A stretch of 49,736 nt of DNA, taken from assembly GCA_017521405.1 (NCBI GenBank), contig JAFXCP010000025.1:1-49736 (forward strand). The letters are read 5' to 3'. The stretch is from Akkermansia sp. GTDB lineage: Bacteria; Verrucomicrobiota; Verrucomicrobiia; Verrucomicrobiales; Akkermansiaceae. The position numbers and the translations under genes were made by a program. Each line of letters opens with the position of its first letter. Within the stretch, counting starts at the first letter, position 1. A model generated the notes under the pieces. It had not been told where the DNA came from. It ran no database searches and saw only the letters and a program-made list of their open reading frames with translations. Shown here in pieces: positions 24,272 through 31,986 of this stretch.

Positions 24272-25203
24272 GCGGCTACGGCTGCGGGGAGAGATGATTC
24301 CGGGGCATGGAGTGCCACCTCGCGCAAGGCGGCTACACCGGGGGAAATTTGTTGCAGGTACCACTTACGTTGTTGGTTGTACCCAATGTTCGCAAAGGCT
24401 CCCAGTGCCTGCATGAGGCGTTGCATGGCGCAGGCTGCCAGCACATGGGGTTCCAATGCTTTGCCGCCCAGCTGCGGCCAGAGTTGTAACAAGTCTTCCC
24501 TCAGGCTTGCGGGAAGTGCCATGTAGGGGTCGTACAGCAGGGAGGCTACATCATACTCTGCCAGCCCCATGCGCATCCCTTGAAAATCGATGAGCCATGC
24601 CTCCCCGGCATGCAGCATGATGTTCTGGCTTTGGCAATCGCGGTGGATGGGTACGCGCGGAAGCTCAGCCAGCCATGTGGCCATTTCCTGCAAGGCAGGG
24701 TGGGCAAGAAAATCCTCTGCATTTTTGCCCATATGGCGGGCAAGAAAATGCTCGGCAAAATACTCTTGCTCCCAGCGGTAAAGTGCAGCATCGAAAGCGG
24801 GTTGCAGCGGCCAATCCGGGCGTATGCGGTGGAAGGGAATCAGTGCTTGCAGGGCTGCCGTGTAAGCCTCCCGGAGTTGCTCTGATGGGGCCTCCCGCAG
24901 GCAGAGCAAATCCTGCCGCCCCAAATCCTGCACCAGGCAGGCGGCACAATCCTGCTCTGCCCATGTGCCGCCCAAAAGGGAAGGAACACGTATGCCTTGC
25001 GCGGCGAGCCCGCGAGCTGCCGGCAAAAAGGAATGGTTATCGGCGCGCTCCGCCGTCCAGTATATACCCAACAGGCCGTGGGCTCGCATAATGGTGCGCC
25101 CGGAAGCTCCCTCCTTAACGGGGCGAAGCTCTTGCGGCTGCACCGGGTGCCCTGTATACTGCTGCATGAGGGCGGCCAGCACTTCTCTGGCTCTTGTGGG
25201 CAT
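24244..25203 (-). CDS. AmgK-like N-acetylmuramate/N-acetylglucosamine anomeric kinase (APH fold)
   Basis: The 319-residue cytoplasmic phosphotransferase has the aminoglycoside-phosphotransferase fold. The catalytic loop VPIHRDCQSQNIML places Asp189 as base and Asn194 as metal ligand. The second metal motif is LIDFQGMRMG (Asp206). The 'HRDxQSxN' and 'IDFQ' wording is characteristic of AmgK, which phosphorylates recycled MurNAc or GlcNAc at C1 in a fosfomycin-bypassing peptidoglycan salvage route. The usual partner MurU (nucleotidyltransferase) is not adjacent. It starts 1 bp after the preceding membrane protein gene and overlaps the CHASE2-like gene, so the three are co-transcribed. Other small-molecule kinases of this fold cannot be excluded. 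Confidence 0.75.
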   Translation of the reverse strand: MPTRAREVLAALMQQYTGHPVQPQELRPVKEGASGRTIMRAHGLLGIYWTAERADNHSFLPAARGLAAQGIRVPSLLGGTWAEQDCAACLVQDLGRQDLLCLREAPSEQLREAYTAALQALIPFHRIRPDWPLQPAFDAALYRWEQEYFAEHFLARHMGKNAEDFLAHPALQEMATWLAELPRVPIHRDCQSQNIMLHAGEAWLIDFQGMRMGLAEYDVASLLYDPYMALPASLREDLLQLWPQLGGKALEPHVLAACAMQRLMQALGAFANIGYNQQRKWYLQQISPGVAALREVALHAPESSLPAAVAACLLPILAD

Positions 25204-25204
25204 C

Positions 25205-25687
25205 TTAGTCGATTTTGAAAAAGCGGAGGGTTTCCGGTTCCTTAGTTTCTTTAGCCTCCGGGCGGGGGAGCGGGGTGTTCGCAGTGGCGGGAGTATGGCG
25301 TGGCACTCGTACCGGTATGGCCTGTGCCGTACGCATGGGGGGCTGGGGCTCCTCCGTTACGGGAATAGCCCGCGGCACCTCTGCTGCCACGGCGGTGGCA
25401 TTGGCAGCGCGCCCGCTGCCGTGTGGGTTGTGGCGGTTCGCCACGGCTTGCGTGGCGGCTACCATGGACATGACGCCGCGCAATTTATCCAGCTGGCTAC
25501 CAATTTGGATGAGCAGCACCAGCACCATGGCTAATGCCACCGGCCAGAGGGAAAGAGTAAGCCCGGTGATAAAGAGTTCCCTGGGCATGTCCTCCGTGGC
25601 TTTTTCCATGTAGCAGTATGCCTGTGTTCCCCCCATGACGGCAAAGAACGCAGCTACAAGGTAACCGAGCGGTGCGGCAATCATCAT
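25205..25687 (-). CDS. Small membrane protein with proline-rich tail
   Basis: 160 residues, not recognised. Two membrane helices (PLGYLVAAFFAVMGG and LTLSLWPVALAMVLVLLIQI) form the first half. They are followed by IGSQLDKLRGVMSMVAATQA and a disordered Pro/Ala/Thr-rich cytoplasmic or periplasmic tail ending ETLRFFKID. It is the first gene of the operon with the AmgK-like kinase and the CHASE2-like protein, and its start is fixed by a good promoter 9 nt upstream. The role is unknown; the context suggests the cell envelope. Confidence 0.65.
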   Translation of the reverse strand: MMIAAPLGYLVAAFFAVMGGTQAYCYMEKATEDMPRELFITGLTLSLWPVALAMVLVLLIQIGSQLDKLRGVMSMVAATQAVANRHNPHGSGRAANATAVAAEVPRAIPVTEEPQPPMRTAQAIPVRVPRHTPATANTPLPRPEAKETKEPETLRFFKID

Positions 25688-25696
25688 AACGCCCTC

Positions 25697-25725
25697 ATTT
25701 TAGCAGAGGGGGCTTGGCGGGTCAA
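25697..25725 (-). promoter_or_regulatory. Promoter of the membrane protein/amgK/CHASE2 operon
   Basis: Minus-strand TTGACC (25720-25725), 17-bp spacer, TAAAAT (25697-25702) and 9 nt to the ATG at 25687. Predicted leader about 2-3 nt. Confidence 0.75.
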
Positions 25726-25728
25726 TCC

Positions 25729-27093
25729 CTATATGCCTGCTGCAAGGTAATGAACATTTGTTCCCTTGCGGAACTGCTCCAGAACGGAAGCGATGAAAAC
25801 GGATTCCTCCTCGCTAAGGCTGCTTTCGATATCCGTTTTTCCGCTTATCCTTTTCAGGAAGGCTGAGATTTCGTACCGCAATCCGTCCTCCTCAAACTTG
25901 ATGAGGTATTTGCGGCATTTTGAGCTGTCCTCGGAGCGAATTTCGAAGTATTCCGTTTTCCACCATGGGGCGGGTACATAAATGTATCCCTTTGTGCCGG
26001 CAATGCAGAGGTCCCCCTCGCGTTTGACGCCGATACCCGCCGTGGCCGTGGCTACGGCTCCCGGGTATGTAAAGTGAACACGGGTGAATATATCCACATG
26101 GTGGGTGGCAGAGGAAAGGGTTTGGAAACGCAGCTCCACCGGTCGGGTACCCAGTAATTTGGCGATGGCCAGCAGGGGGTAGGAGCCCAGTTCCGTGAGG
26201 GCTCCTCCGGCTTGTGCGGCATCGTATTCCCGCAGGCTTGTGTTCGTCACTAATTTGGTAAAGCCGGCATCCACTGCGGCAATATGGCCAATGAGACCGC
26301 TTTTTGCCACACGTACCAATTGGCCGAATCCCGGGGCATAGGCCGTTTTGATGGCTTCCATAAGGATGCAGCCTTTTTGCCGGGCAAGGGCGTACAGTTC
26401 TTCCGCCTCTGCTTGGGTGAGTGCCATGGGCTTTTCGCAAAGCACATGTTTGCCTGCCTGCAATGCTCTGCGAGCCAAATCTGCATGGAGGTGGTGCGGT
26501 ACTGCTATGTAGACGGCATCCACCGCTTCCAGAAAATGCTCGTAATCGGTGCTTGTTACCGGGATTTCATGCTTGTGAGCAAAGTCTGTAATATGTTGCT
26601 CCCGGCGCCCATAAACGGCGTAAACCTCCGTGCCGCTTACGTACTTGGACTCTTTCAGAAAGCGCTCGGCAATGCGCCCGCTGCCGGCTATGCCTATGCG
26701 GATAATGGGATAGCGGTCCTTCCGAATATCCGTGGAGGAAACTCCCTGCGTGCGCTCTAAATATACTACCTCGCAATCCTCCTTCAAATAATCAAACTTC
26801 CCCACCCAATCGGAACCAATGGCAAAAATATCGGCCTTGTATTTCCGAATGTCCAATTGCTTTTGCCCTTCCTCCTCCTCCACGATAATCAAATCCGCCA
26901 AGCCCGTGCGGCGCACGCTTTCCATGCGTTCCTGGCAGTTCTGCATCACGTTCAATTTGCCGCGTGCCAGGTCGTAGTCATCACTCGTCACACCTACAAT
27001 GAGCTTGTCCCCCAGTTGTTTGGCTCGCTCCAACAGGCGCAGGTGCCCGGTGTGGAACATATCGAATGTTCCGTATGTGATGACTGTTTTCAT
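25729..27093 (-). CDS. Fusion of a CTP-dependent cytidylyltransferase (TagD-like) with a Gfo/Idh/MocA oxidoreductase
   Basis: 454 residues in two domains. Residues 1-126 are a nucleotidyltransferase of the glycerol-3-phosphate cytidylyltransferase type: YGTFDMFHTGH with the HxGH nucleotide site at 14-17, an RYK-like region, and the closing SSTDIRK motif (119-125). Residues 130-454 are a Gfo/Idh/MocA dehydrogenase: Rossmann loop GIAGSGRIAERF, then CEKPMAL at 219-225, which holds the family's EKP Lys, and a C-terminal beta-sheet domain. The fusion should activate an alcohol phosphate as a CDP derivative and oxidise or reduce the same or a linked molecule. The start overlaps the licD stop (ATGA), so it is coupled to the LicD-type transferase, which could use the CDP-activated product. 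Confidence 0.85.
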   Translation of the reverse strand: MKTVITYGTFDMFHTGHLRLLERAKQLGDKLIVGVTSDDYDLARGKLNVMQNCQERMESVRRTGLADLIIVEEEEGQKQLDIRKYKADIFAIGSDWVGKFDYLKEDCEVVYLERTQGVSSTDIRKDRYPIIRIGIAGSGRIAERFLKESKYVSGTEVYAVYGRREQHITDFAHKHEIPVTSTDYEHFLEAVDAVYIAVPHHLHADLARRALQAGKHVLCEKPMALTQAEAEELYALARQKGCILMEAIKTAYAPGFGQLVRVAKSGLIGHIAAVDAGFTKLVTNTSLREYDAAQAGGALTELGSYPLLAIAKLLGTRPVELRFQTLSSATHHVDIFTRVHFTYPGAVATATAGIGVKREGDLCIAGTKGYIYVPAPWWKTEYFEIRSEDSSKCRKYLIKFEEDGLRYEISAFLKRISGKTDIESSLSEEESVFIASVLEQFRKGTNVHYLAAGI

Positions 27094-28031
27094 GATAAGG
27101 GGGTGTAGCGGTCGATAAAGGTATTAACAGCCGTTTCGAAGGCAAGTGTTTTGACCATGTGTTCTACGGAGGGGTGCTTATACCCCACTGCGGGCGGATA
27201 CGCCATGTAATCGCCATAGAAAAATTGCAGGTAGCTCCGCATACGATTCGGGGCTTGGAAAGGAATGCCCTCGAAGCTCACCGTACGCAGAGGGAAAATA
27301 TCCTCGTAGGATAACACGGTATTCTTGGTAAAAGTAATGGCGGGGGAAAGGAAGATGCCGGGCTGCTCGCTTTCCGGCGGTACAGGCGCCCCTCCCAAAA
27401 TCTCCTCTCGGATGGTGGCTTGCACCTTCGCATCACTCATGTTGAGGATGGGGGGGATGTAGACCACCTGCTTTTTCATGCGGGTGACATCCGCATCCAC
27501 TTTGGCTTTATTGGCCGGGGTAATGGGCTCTTTGTAAAAATGGTAGGGGTAGATATCGATGTTCAGCGGCGTCCCTTTATACCCGATTTGGAGGAAAGCA
27601 TGCATGGAATGCGTGAAGCCTTCCTCCTCCGGAAACAGGCTCGGTACAAGCTCCAGAAGGCGGTCGAAATCCGGCCGCATCATACTTACATCCAAATCAT
27701 CGTCCCAAGGGATAAAGCCCCCGTGGCGCACGGCTCCCAGCAGGGTGCCGTAGTCCAGCCAGTACCGCAGCCCATGTTTCTCGCAGCAGCGGGCAAAATA
27801 GTGCATCAGTACCGTGTTGCCCTGTTGCAGCAAACGCAGTTTCCCTGTGGCTGCCGGCACTTGGTCGATGGGATGGCAAAAAATCAGAAGATTACGCAAT
27901 TCCTCCAGCCGGGCTTCCAAACGGGCGGCATTCTTCCGGCGTTTGCGGGCAAGATGAGCCTGAATCCTCTGCCGAATGCCGTATGGCAGCAGGCATGCTA
28001 TGTAATATCGAATGCGCGTTTTCCAGTTCAT
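27090..28031 (-). CDS. LicD-family phosphotransferase
   Basis: The 313-residue product carries the LicD signature between about residues 90 and 118: YWLDYGTLLGAVRHG, then FIPWDDDLDVSMMR, with the metal-binding Asp cluster. LicD proteins move phosphocholine, or other alcohol phosphates from CDP donors, onto cell-surface glycans. The N-terminus is basic and helical (MNWKTRIRYYIACLLP), suggesting peripheral membrane contact. Its stop codon overlaps the start of the cytidylyltransferase-oxidoreductase fusion by 4 bp. Taken together, the two genes look like a donor-synthesis plus transferase pair. The acceptor (LPS, capsule or other glycan) is not evident. Some LicD relatives act as nucleotidyltransferases on other groups. 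Confidence 0.85.
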   Translation of the reverse strand: MNWKTRIRYYIACLLPYGIRQRIQAHLARKRRKNAARLEARLEELRNLLIFCHPIDQVPAATGKLRLLQQGNTVLMHYFARCCEKHGLRYWLDYGTLLGAVRHGGFIPWDDDLDVSMMRPDFDRLLELVPSLFPEEEGFTHSMHAFLQIGYKGTPLNIDIYPYHFYKEPITPANKAKVDADVTRMKKQVVYIPPILNMSDAKVQATIREEILGGAPVPPESEQPGIFLSPAITFTKNTVLSYEDIFPLRTVSFEGIPFQAPNRMRSYLQFFYGDYMAYPPAVGYKHPSVEHMVKTLAFETAVNTFIDRYTPLS

Positions 28032-28046
28032 TCCCTTTTCGTGGGG

Positions 28047-28075
28047 ATTCTATCGAATCATCTATGAGTTGTAAA
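28047..28075 (-). promoter_or_regulatory. Promoter of the licD/fusion operon
   Basis: Minus-strand TTTACA (28070-28075), 17-bp spacer, TAGAAT (28047-28052), 15 nt to the ATG at 28031. Confidence 0.6.
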
Positions 28076-28121
28076 GCCTTTTCCCCGTATGCTGAATGCC
28101 TACCGGCGTATCCGTTGTAAC

Positions 28122-28154
28122 AAAAAGAAGGCCACCCTCTTTAGGGTGACCTTC
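28122..28154 (-). terminator. Terminator of the tRNA-Asp gene
   Basis: 11-bp stem (28127-28137 with 28144-28154), 6-nt loop, then TTTTT on the minus strand. It lies 8 bp after the tRNA 3' end. The stem contains one A-C mismatch on the plus strand that is a G-U pair on the minus strand, which favours the tRNA as its source. Confidence 0.9.
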
Positions 28155-28161
28155 TTTCGTA

Positions 28162-28236
28162 CGAAGCGGACGGGGCTCGAACCCGCGACCTCAGCCGTGA
28201 CAGGGCTGCGCTCTAACCAAACTGAGCTACCGCTCC
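28162..28236 (-). tRNA. tRNA-Asp (anticodon GUC)
   Basis: 75 nt folding into a full cloverleaf: acceptor stem GGAGCGG/CCGCTTC, D arm GCTC..GAGC, anticodon loop CTGTCAC with GTC, and T arm GCGGG-TTCGAGC-CCCGT. The discriminator base is G, as expected for tRNA-Asp. CCA is not encoded. No integration scar is visible at its 3' end. Confidence 0.95.
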
Positions 28237-28255
28237 GTGTCCTGCGGACGGGAGG

Positions 28256-28284
28256 ATTATATACGCCATGGCCGCAGATTGCAA
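28256..28284 (-). promoter_or_regulatory. tRNA-Asp promoter
   Basis: Minus-strand TTGCAA (28279-28284), 17-bp spacer, perfect TATAAT (28256-28261), about 20 bp before the mature 5' end. Confidence 0.85.
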
Positions 28285-28342
28285 GCATTTTTTTTCGGAA
28301 TTGCAAAAAAAATGCGTTTCCGGGTAAAATTCAGCTCCATTA

Positions 28343-28600
28343 TTAAGAGGTGAAAGGAACACCATTCTTATCCTTGGTTACGGTGATGATGTCGATAATG
28401 GCCCAAATCCACGAGACCACGGAAAGCCAACCAAAGGAGATGGCGGTAATTAACAGCTGGATAAGCCCCTTTCCTTTGTAACCTGCATAAAAATTGTGAA
28501 TTCCGAAGCAGCCGAGAAAGAGAGCCAAAAGAATGTAAGCGAGACGAGATTTAGGCATAAAACGCAGATAAATGGGTTGAGGTGAAGACGAATAATCCAT
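28343..28600 (-). CDS. TM2-domain membrane protein
   Basis: About 85 residues. The TM2 signature is clear: PKSRLAYILLALFLGCFGIHNFYAGYKGKG, given here in two parts as SRLAYILLALFLGCFG and IHNFYAGYKGKG, followed by a second helix (LSVVSWIWAIIDIITV) with the characteristic W..D. TM2 proteins are two-helix membrane proteins of unknown biochemical role. The start at 28600 is chosen because the upstream ATG at 28606 lies inside the predicted -10 box; 28558 is another possibility. It is a single-gene unit. Confidence 0.85.
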   Translation of the reverse strand: MDYSSSPQPIYLRFMPKSRLAYILLALFLGCFGIHNFYAGYKGKGLIQLLITAISFGWLSVVSWIWAIIDIITVTKDKNGVPFTS

Positions 28601-28604
28601 ATGC

Positions 28605-28634
28605 ATGATACCACTTATGGCGGCAGAAAGTCAA
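28605..28634 (-). promoter_or_regulatory. Promoter of the TM2 gene
   Basis: Minus-strand TTGACT (28629-28634), 18-bp spacer, TATCAT (28605-28610), 4 nt to the ATG at 28600. The transcript would begin at or very near the start codon. Confidence 0.55.
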
Positions 28635-28675
28635 GAGGTAGATAAGGGAAGAATTATGTTATTTCATCTTTAGGG

Positions 28676-28704
28676 TTGACTCTGCATGGGGAAGGGGGTA
28701 TACC
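28676..28704 (+). promoter_or_regulatory. Promoter of the lpxR-like/resB/ccsA operon
   Basis: TTGACT (28676-28681), 17-bp spacer, TATACC (28699-28704), 11 nt to the ATG at 28716. An earlier in-frame ATG at 28686 lies between the -35 and -10 boxes and is excluded. Confidence 0.65.
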
Positions 28705-28715
28705 ATACCGCAGAT

Positions 28716-29693
28716 ATGAGTATGCTCCCATGGATGGTGATGGCCGGCGCATCGGCGGCGGTGAATTATTTTCCTCCCGTACCGCAACCCGGAGATTCCT
28801 CCTACACCCCCAATCCCCGGCATCATCTGCGGGTGATGTTCGAGAATGATTCTGCCGGGACGACGGATCGCAATTATACGCATGGTTCTCGCATTGATTA
28901 TGTGCAGAATGTGGGTAAATCTCCCTATCATGCCTTTGGAGCCAGTCTTACACAGAATATCTATACCCCGGAAACACATGCTACTTGTGCCGTGAAGGAT
29001 GAGCATCCCTATGCCGGATACCTCGCGCTGGGTGTAGCCCACTTATACCAAGGAGAGCAGGTGGGGTCTGCGGTGGAGTTCCAGCTCGGAGCTACGGGAA
29101 ATGCTTCCTTTGCCCGCGATTCTCAGGAAATTGTACACGAGGTGGGCGATATGGAAACATGGGAGGGCTGGGGCGACCAGATTCCCTCCGAGCTCACTTT
29201 CCAATTGAGTGCCCGACAGGATTATCGTTTAGAGTTTTTGGAGTGCTGTACAGCCGGCGGTTGGCAGACGGATGGTATTTTCTACACACGCGAGGAACTG
29301 GGTACGGTATCGATTGCCGGAACGGTGGGGGTGAGTGTACGTCTGGGGCGCAATTTGCCGCCGGCCATGCAGGTAAACGGTAGCGCCCCGGCTAATTTTG
29401 CCGTGGGCCTGCTGCGGAAGGAGACCTACCGCCCGGAGGAGATTTCCTATTTCCTAGTGGCCGGATGCAGCGTGAATTACATTGCACGAGATATGTTTAT
29501 TGATGGTGGCGTATTCCACGATTTTGATAAGACCTGCAGCTTGCAGCCATGGCAGGTGGAAGGGCAGCTGGGTATAGGTGTTTCTCACAAAAACATCGAT
29601 TACTATGCCGGTATGTTCCTGCGCAGCAGAGGATACAGCACGCAGGACCAGAATACATGGATGGGAACTTTCTCCATCAATTTCAATTGGTAG
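28716..29693 (+). CDS. LpxR-like lipid A 3'-O-deacylase (outer-membrane beta-barrel)
   Basis: About 325 residues. The product shows the LpxR pattern: MFENDSAGTTDRNYTHGSRIDYV near the start (END and YTHG conserved), DEHPYAGYLALGVAHLY (PYAG), and a series of alternating-hydrophobicity strands ending in a C-terminal aromatic residue (FSINFNW), as in outer-membrane barrels. LpxR removes the 3'-acyloxyacyl group of lipid A, lowering endotoxicity. The N-terminal hydrophobic stretch (MSMLPWMVMAGASAAVNY) is short for a signal peptide, so the export signal is imperfect. resB and ccsA follow in the same direction after 5 bp, an unexpected pairing. Confidence 0.75.
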   Translation: MSMLPWMVMAGASAAVNYFPPVPQPGDSSYTPNPRHHLRVMFENDSAGTTDRNYTHGSRIDYVQNVGKSPYHAFGASLTQNIYTPETHATCAVKDEHPYAGYLALGVAHLYQGEQVGSAVEFQLGATGNASFARDSQEIVHEVGDMETWEGWGDQIPSELTFQLSARQDYRLEFLECCTAGGWQTDGIFYTREELGTVSIAGTVGVSVRLGRNLPPAMQVNGSAPANFAVGLLRKETYRPEEISYFLVAGCSVNYIARDMFIDGGVFHDFDKTCSLQPWQVEGQLGIGVSHKNIDYYAGMFLRSRGYSTQDQNTWMGTFSINFNW

Positions 29694-29698
29694 GATAG

Positions 29699-30757
29699 AT
29701 GAGCTCGGTATTAAAGGTGGCCCAGATGGTGCTGGGGGGGCTGTGCGTACTGTTGCTTGCGGGCGGTTTCCCGCTGGCCGGTGCGGAAGGTGTGTACCGC
29801 AGTGGGGCTATGCTGCTGCTGGGAGGACTGGTGCTGCTGCTGAGTTTGTGGGGTACATTCCGCCTTGCCTCCGGGCGGTATGGGCAGCTGCTATTCGGGT
29901 TGCTGTTTCTCTTTTTTGCATGCACCGGGGTACTCATGGTGGGAGAATACGGTAGCAAAGCCGTGGAATATGCCATGCAGGGTGGTGCCATGTGGGCCGG
30001 TGCCGTAGGAATGGGTTGCACGGCCTTGGTGGGTGTGGTGTTTCTGGCGGTGTTCGGGTATTTGTGCAAGCGAGTGATGAATCATTCTCGCCTTTGGCTG
30101 GCTGGGCTGCATGCGGCTATTGCCCTGCTGGTACTGGGCGTGTATACGGATGCAGCGGAGCAGGTGCGCGTTTCCATGGCTCTGCCTGCGGATGGTCGCC
30201 CCCTGCCGGCAGAAGTAAACACGCCATCCGGGGAGAAACTGCCCTTGGGCTTTCGTCTCCAAGTGGATGAGTTTACCGTGCGTTATTACGATGATGCCCG
30301 CTATGCTCTCTACCCCATTATTCAAGGGCGCCCGGGAAGCCCGCAGGCGGTGGAGCGCCGGGGAGAGAGCCTGCATCTCGGCGCGGAATCGTGGGACGTG
30401 GCCTCTCTGCAACAAGCACCGGGAATGCCCCGGCCTTTTCGCCTACTGCCGGGAAATCCCCCCCGCGTTTTGGTGGAAGAACCCGGAACCGTGCGCGATT
30501 ATTGCGCCTCCTGTACTCTGCATACGGATTACAAGGGACGCCCGGAAACCCGCCGGGAGATACTCCGTGTGAATGAACCCATCCAGTGCAAGGGCTGGCT
30601 GGTATACTTGAATTCGTACCGGGCGGGAAATCCGGCAGTAGTGCAGTTGGAGCTGCGCCGCGCCCCGGGGCGGGTGATGGCACTTTCCGGCATCGTGGGT
30701 ATTATGGTATGCACTGCGGTGTGGTGCTGGAGTAGAAAGGAGGAAACGGCGGCATGA
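29699..30757 (+). CDS. ResB-like cytochrome c biogenesis protein (system II)
   Basis: 352 residues. Three or four N-terminal membrane helices are followed by a large extracytoplasmic domain (about 145-320) and a last helix (MALSGIVGIMVCTAVWCW). The domain has the ResB/Ccs1 pattern, in which FRLQVDEFTVRYYDD and ILRVNEPIQCKGWLVYLNSY (VNxPxxxxGW.xY) are typical. ResB partners CcsA to export haem and keep apocytochrome c thiols reduced for haem attachment. The stop overlaps the ccsA start by 4 bp (ATGA). CASCTLH near residue 265 resembles, but is not, a CxxCH haem site. Confidence 0.8.
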   Translation: MSSVLKVAQMVLGGLCVLLLAGGFPLAGAEGVYRSGAMLLLGGLVLLLSLWGTFRLASGRYGQLLFGLLFLFFACTGVLMVGEYGSKAVEYAMQGGAMWAGAVGMGCTALVGVVFLAVFGYLCKRVMNHSRLWLAGLHAAIALLVLGVYTDAAEQVRVSMALPADGRPLPAEVNTPSGEKLPLGFRLQVDEFTVRYYDDARYALYPIIQGRPGSPQAVERRGESLHLGAESWDVASLQQAPGMPRPFRLLPGNPPRVLVEEPGTVRDYCASCTLHTDYKGRPETRREILRVNEPIQCKGWLVYLNSYRAGNPAVVQLELRRAPGRVMALSGIVGIMVCTAVWCWSRKEETAA

Positions 30758-31521
30758 GTGTGCTTGTTTATGTGCTGGAGGGGCTTTGCCTTTTGCTTTG
30801 CCTGCTGAGCGCGGGGGCTGCTGTACTGGCGAAGCCGTATGCGGCGCGGCGGCTTTTCGATGCCGTGTGGCTGGTATCTCTTTTGTTGCTGGTGGCGGAT
30901 GGTGTGCTGGCACAGGCACTGCCATTTGGCAATATGCGGCACGTGCTGGCCTTCTTCCCGGTGGTGATGGTACCGGCTGCGTATTATTTGCGCCGGCGGC
31001 GGCAGATGGAGCTTACCGGATGGTTGGCATGGGCTTCCGCCTTGGCTATGGCGGGGGCACTATGCATGCCTTTGCAGGCAAGTTGGCGGCAGATGCCGGC
31101 TTTGCAATCGCCTTGGTTTGTGCCGCATGTTACTTCCTATGTGATTTCCTACGGCTTGCTTGCGGTAGCGGCCATGCTGGTGCTGGTAAGCTGTGTGCGC
31201 CCGGCGCGCATGGTGCCCCATGTGGCAGCGGCGGATGCCCTGGTGTACCTGGCCTTCCCCTTTATGACCTTTGGGCTGGGCAGCGGTGCCTTGTGGGCGG
31301 ATGCGGCATGGGGTGGCTACTGGGCTTGGGATATTAAGGAGGTGTGGTCCCTGCTCAGCTGGTCGCTATACATCATCTACCTGCACTTAGGAAGCCCCCG
31401 CAGGGATAATGTAAGCTGGCGGCGCCCCCTGCTGCTGCTGGGCTTTTTGGCGGTGCTAATCACCTTCTTAGTGGTGAATTTACTGCCCAAGCTGGAATCC
31501 ATGCACAGCTATGCACAGTAA
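30754..31521 (+). CDS. ccsA: CcsA/CcmC-family haem export protein, cytochrome c maturation
   Basis: The 255-residue protein has about eight membrane helices. The tryptophan-rich haem-handling WWD motif is present as WGGYWAWDIKEVWSLLSW, and His residues flank it (VPHVTSYVISYG, YLHLG) as axial haem ligands. It forms the cytochrome c synthetase with ResB in the cytoplasmic membrane. A good Shine-Dalgarno (AAGGAGG, 10 nt before the ATG) lies within the end of resB. The operon is lpxR-like, resB, ccsA. It converges on the dCMP deaminase gene with 15 bp between the stops. Confidence 0.88.
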   Translation: MSVLVYVLEGLCLLLCLLSAGAAVLAKPYAARRLFDAVWLVSLLLLVADGVLAQALPFGNMRHVLAFFPVVMVPAAYYLRRRRQMELTGWLAWASALAMAGALCMPLQASWRQMPALQSPWFVPHVTSYVISYGLLAVAAMLVLVSCVRPARMVPHVAAADALVYLAFPFMTFGLGSGALWADAAWGGYWAWDIKEVWSLLSWSLYIIYLHLGSPRRDNVSWRRPLLLLGFLAVLITFLVVNLLPKLESMHSYAQ

Positions 31522-31536
31522 GCTGCGTGGCGGTGC

Positions 31537-31986
31537 TTATTTTTCTGCCACTAGCGGAAAACGCTCGGAAAGCGGGTAATCGTCCACCTTGATGAGTTCC
31601 ACCCCATACATGGCCGCTATGGCCGGCGCATCGGAGGCGGCGTAGTCCGCCCCGTAATAAATGGTGCGTACGCCGTGTGCACAGAGTGCTTGCATGCAGG
31701 AGGTGCAGGGCATGGTGGTGCAGGCTACAATACGAGCCTCCCCGCGCTTGAAGAGGCTGCAAAGGTTAATTTCTGCGTGCAGCATGTATTTTTGTCGCCC
31801 TTCGCGGGATGTCCAGAAGCCCTCAGGGGCGTCAAATCCTGGGAAAAGTCCGTTGTAGGCGGTACCGATAACGCGGTTATCCTTATCGAGAGCGGCGGCA
31901 CCCACCTTGCGGTAGGGGTCCTCCGAACGCAAGGCGGCCACGTGTGCCAGTGCCATTACATATTGCGGAATGGGAAGTCTGCTCAT
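31537..31986 (-). CDS. dCMP/cytidine-type deaminase, zinc-dependent
   Basis: 149 residues. The zinc site is HAEINL (His70, catalytic Glu72) and PCTSCMQAL (Cys94, Cys97). RKVGAAALDKDNRVIGTAYNG is the usual N-terminal substrate block of dCMP deaminases such as ComEB. It would deaminate dCMP to dUMP for dTTP synthesis; a cytidine or other nucleotide substrate is possible. Its start codon overlaps the stop of the squalene/phytoene synthase gene (ATGA), so it is the last gene of the lepB-led operon. Confidence 0.85.
   Translation of the reverse strand: MSRLPIPQYVMALAHVAALRSEDPYRKVGAAALDKDNRVIGTAYNGLFPGFDAPEGFWTSREGRQKYMLHAEINLCSLFKRGEARIVACTTMPCTSCMQALCAHGVRTIYYGADYAASDAPAIAAMYGVELIKVDDYPLSERFPLVAEK

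Noticed and set aside
30480-30520. CxxCH haem-binding site in the ResB-like protein
   Set aside because: The sequence is CASCTLH, with two residues between the second Cys and His, so it is not a c-type haem motif.
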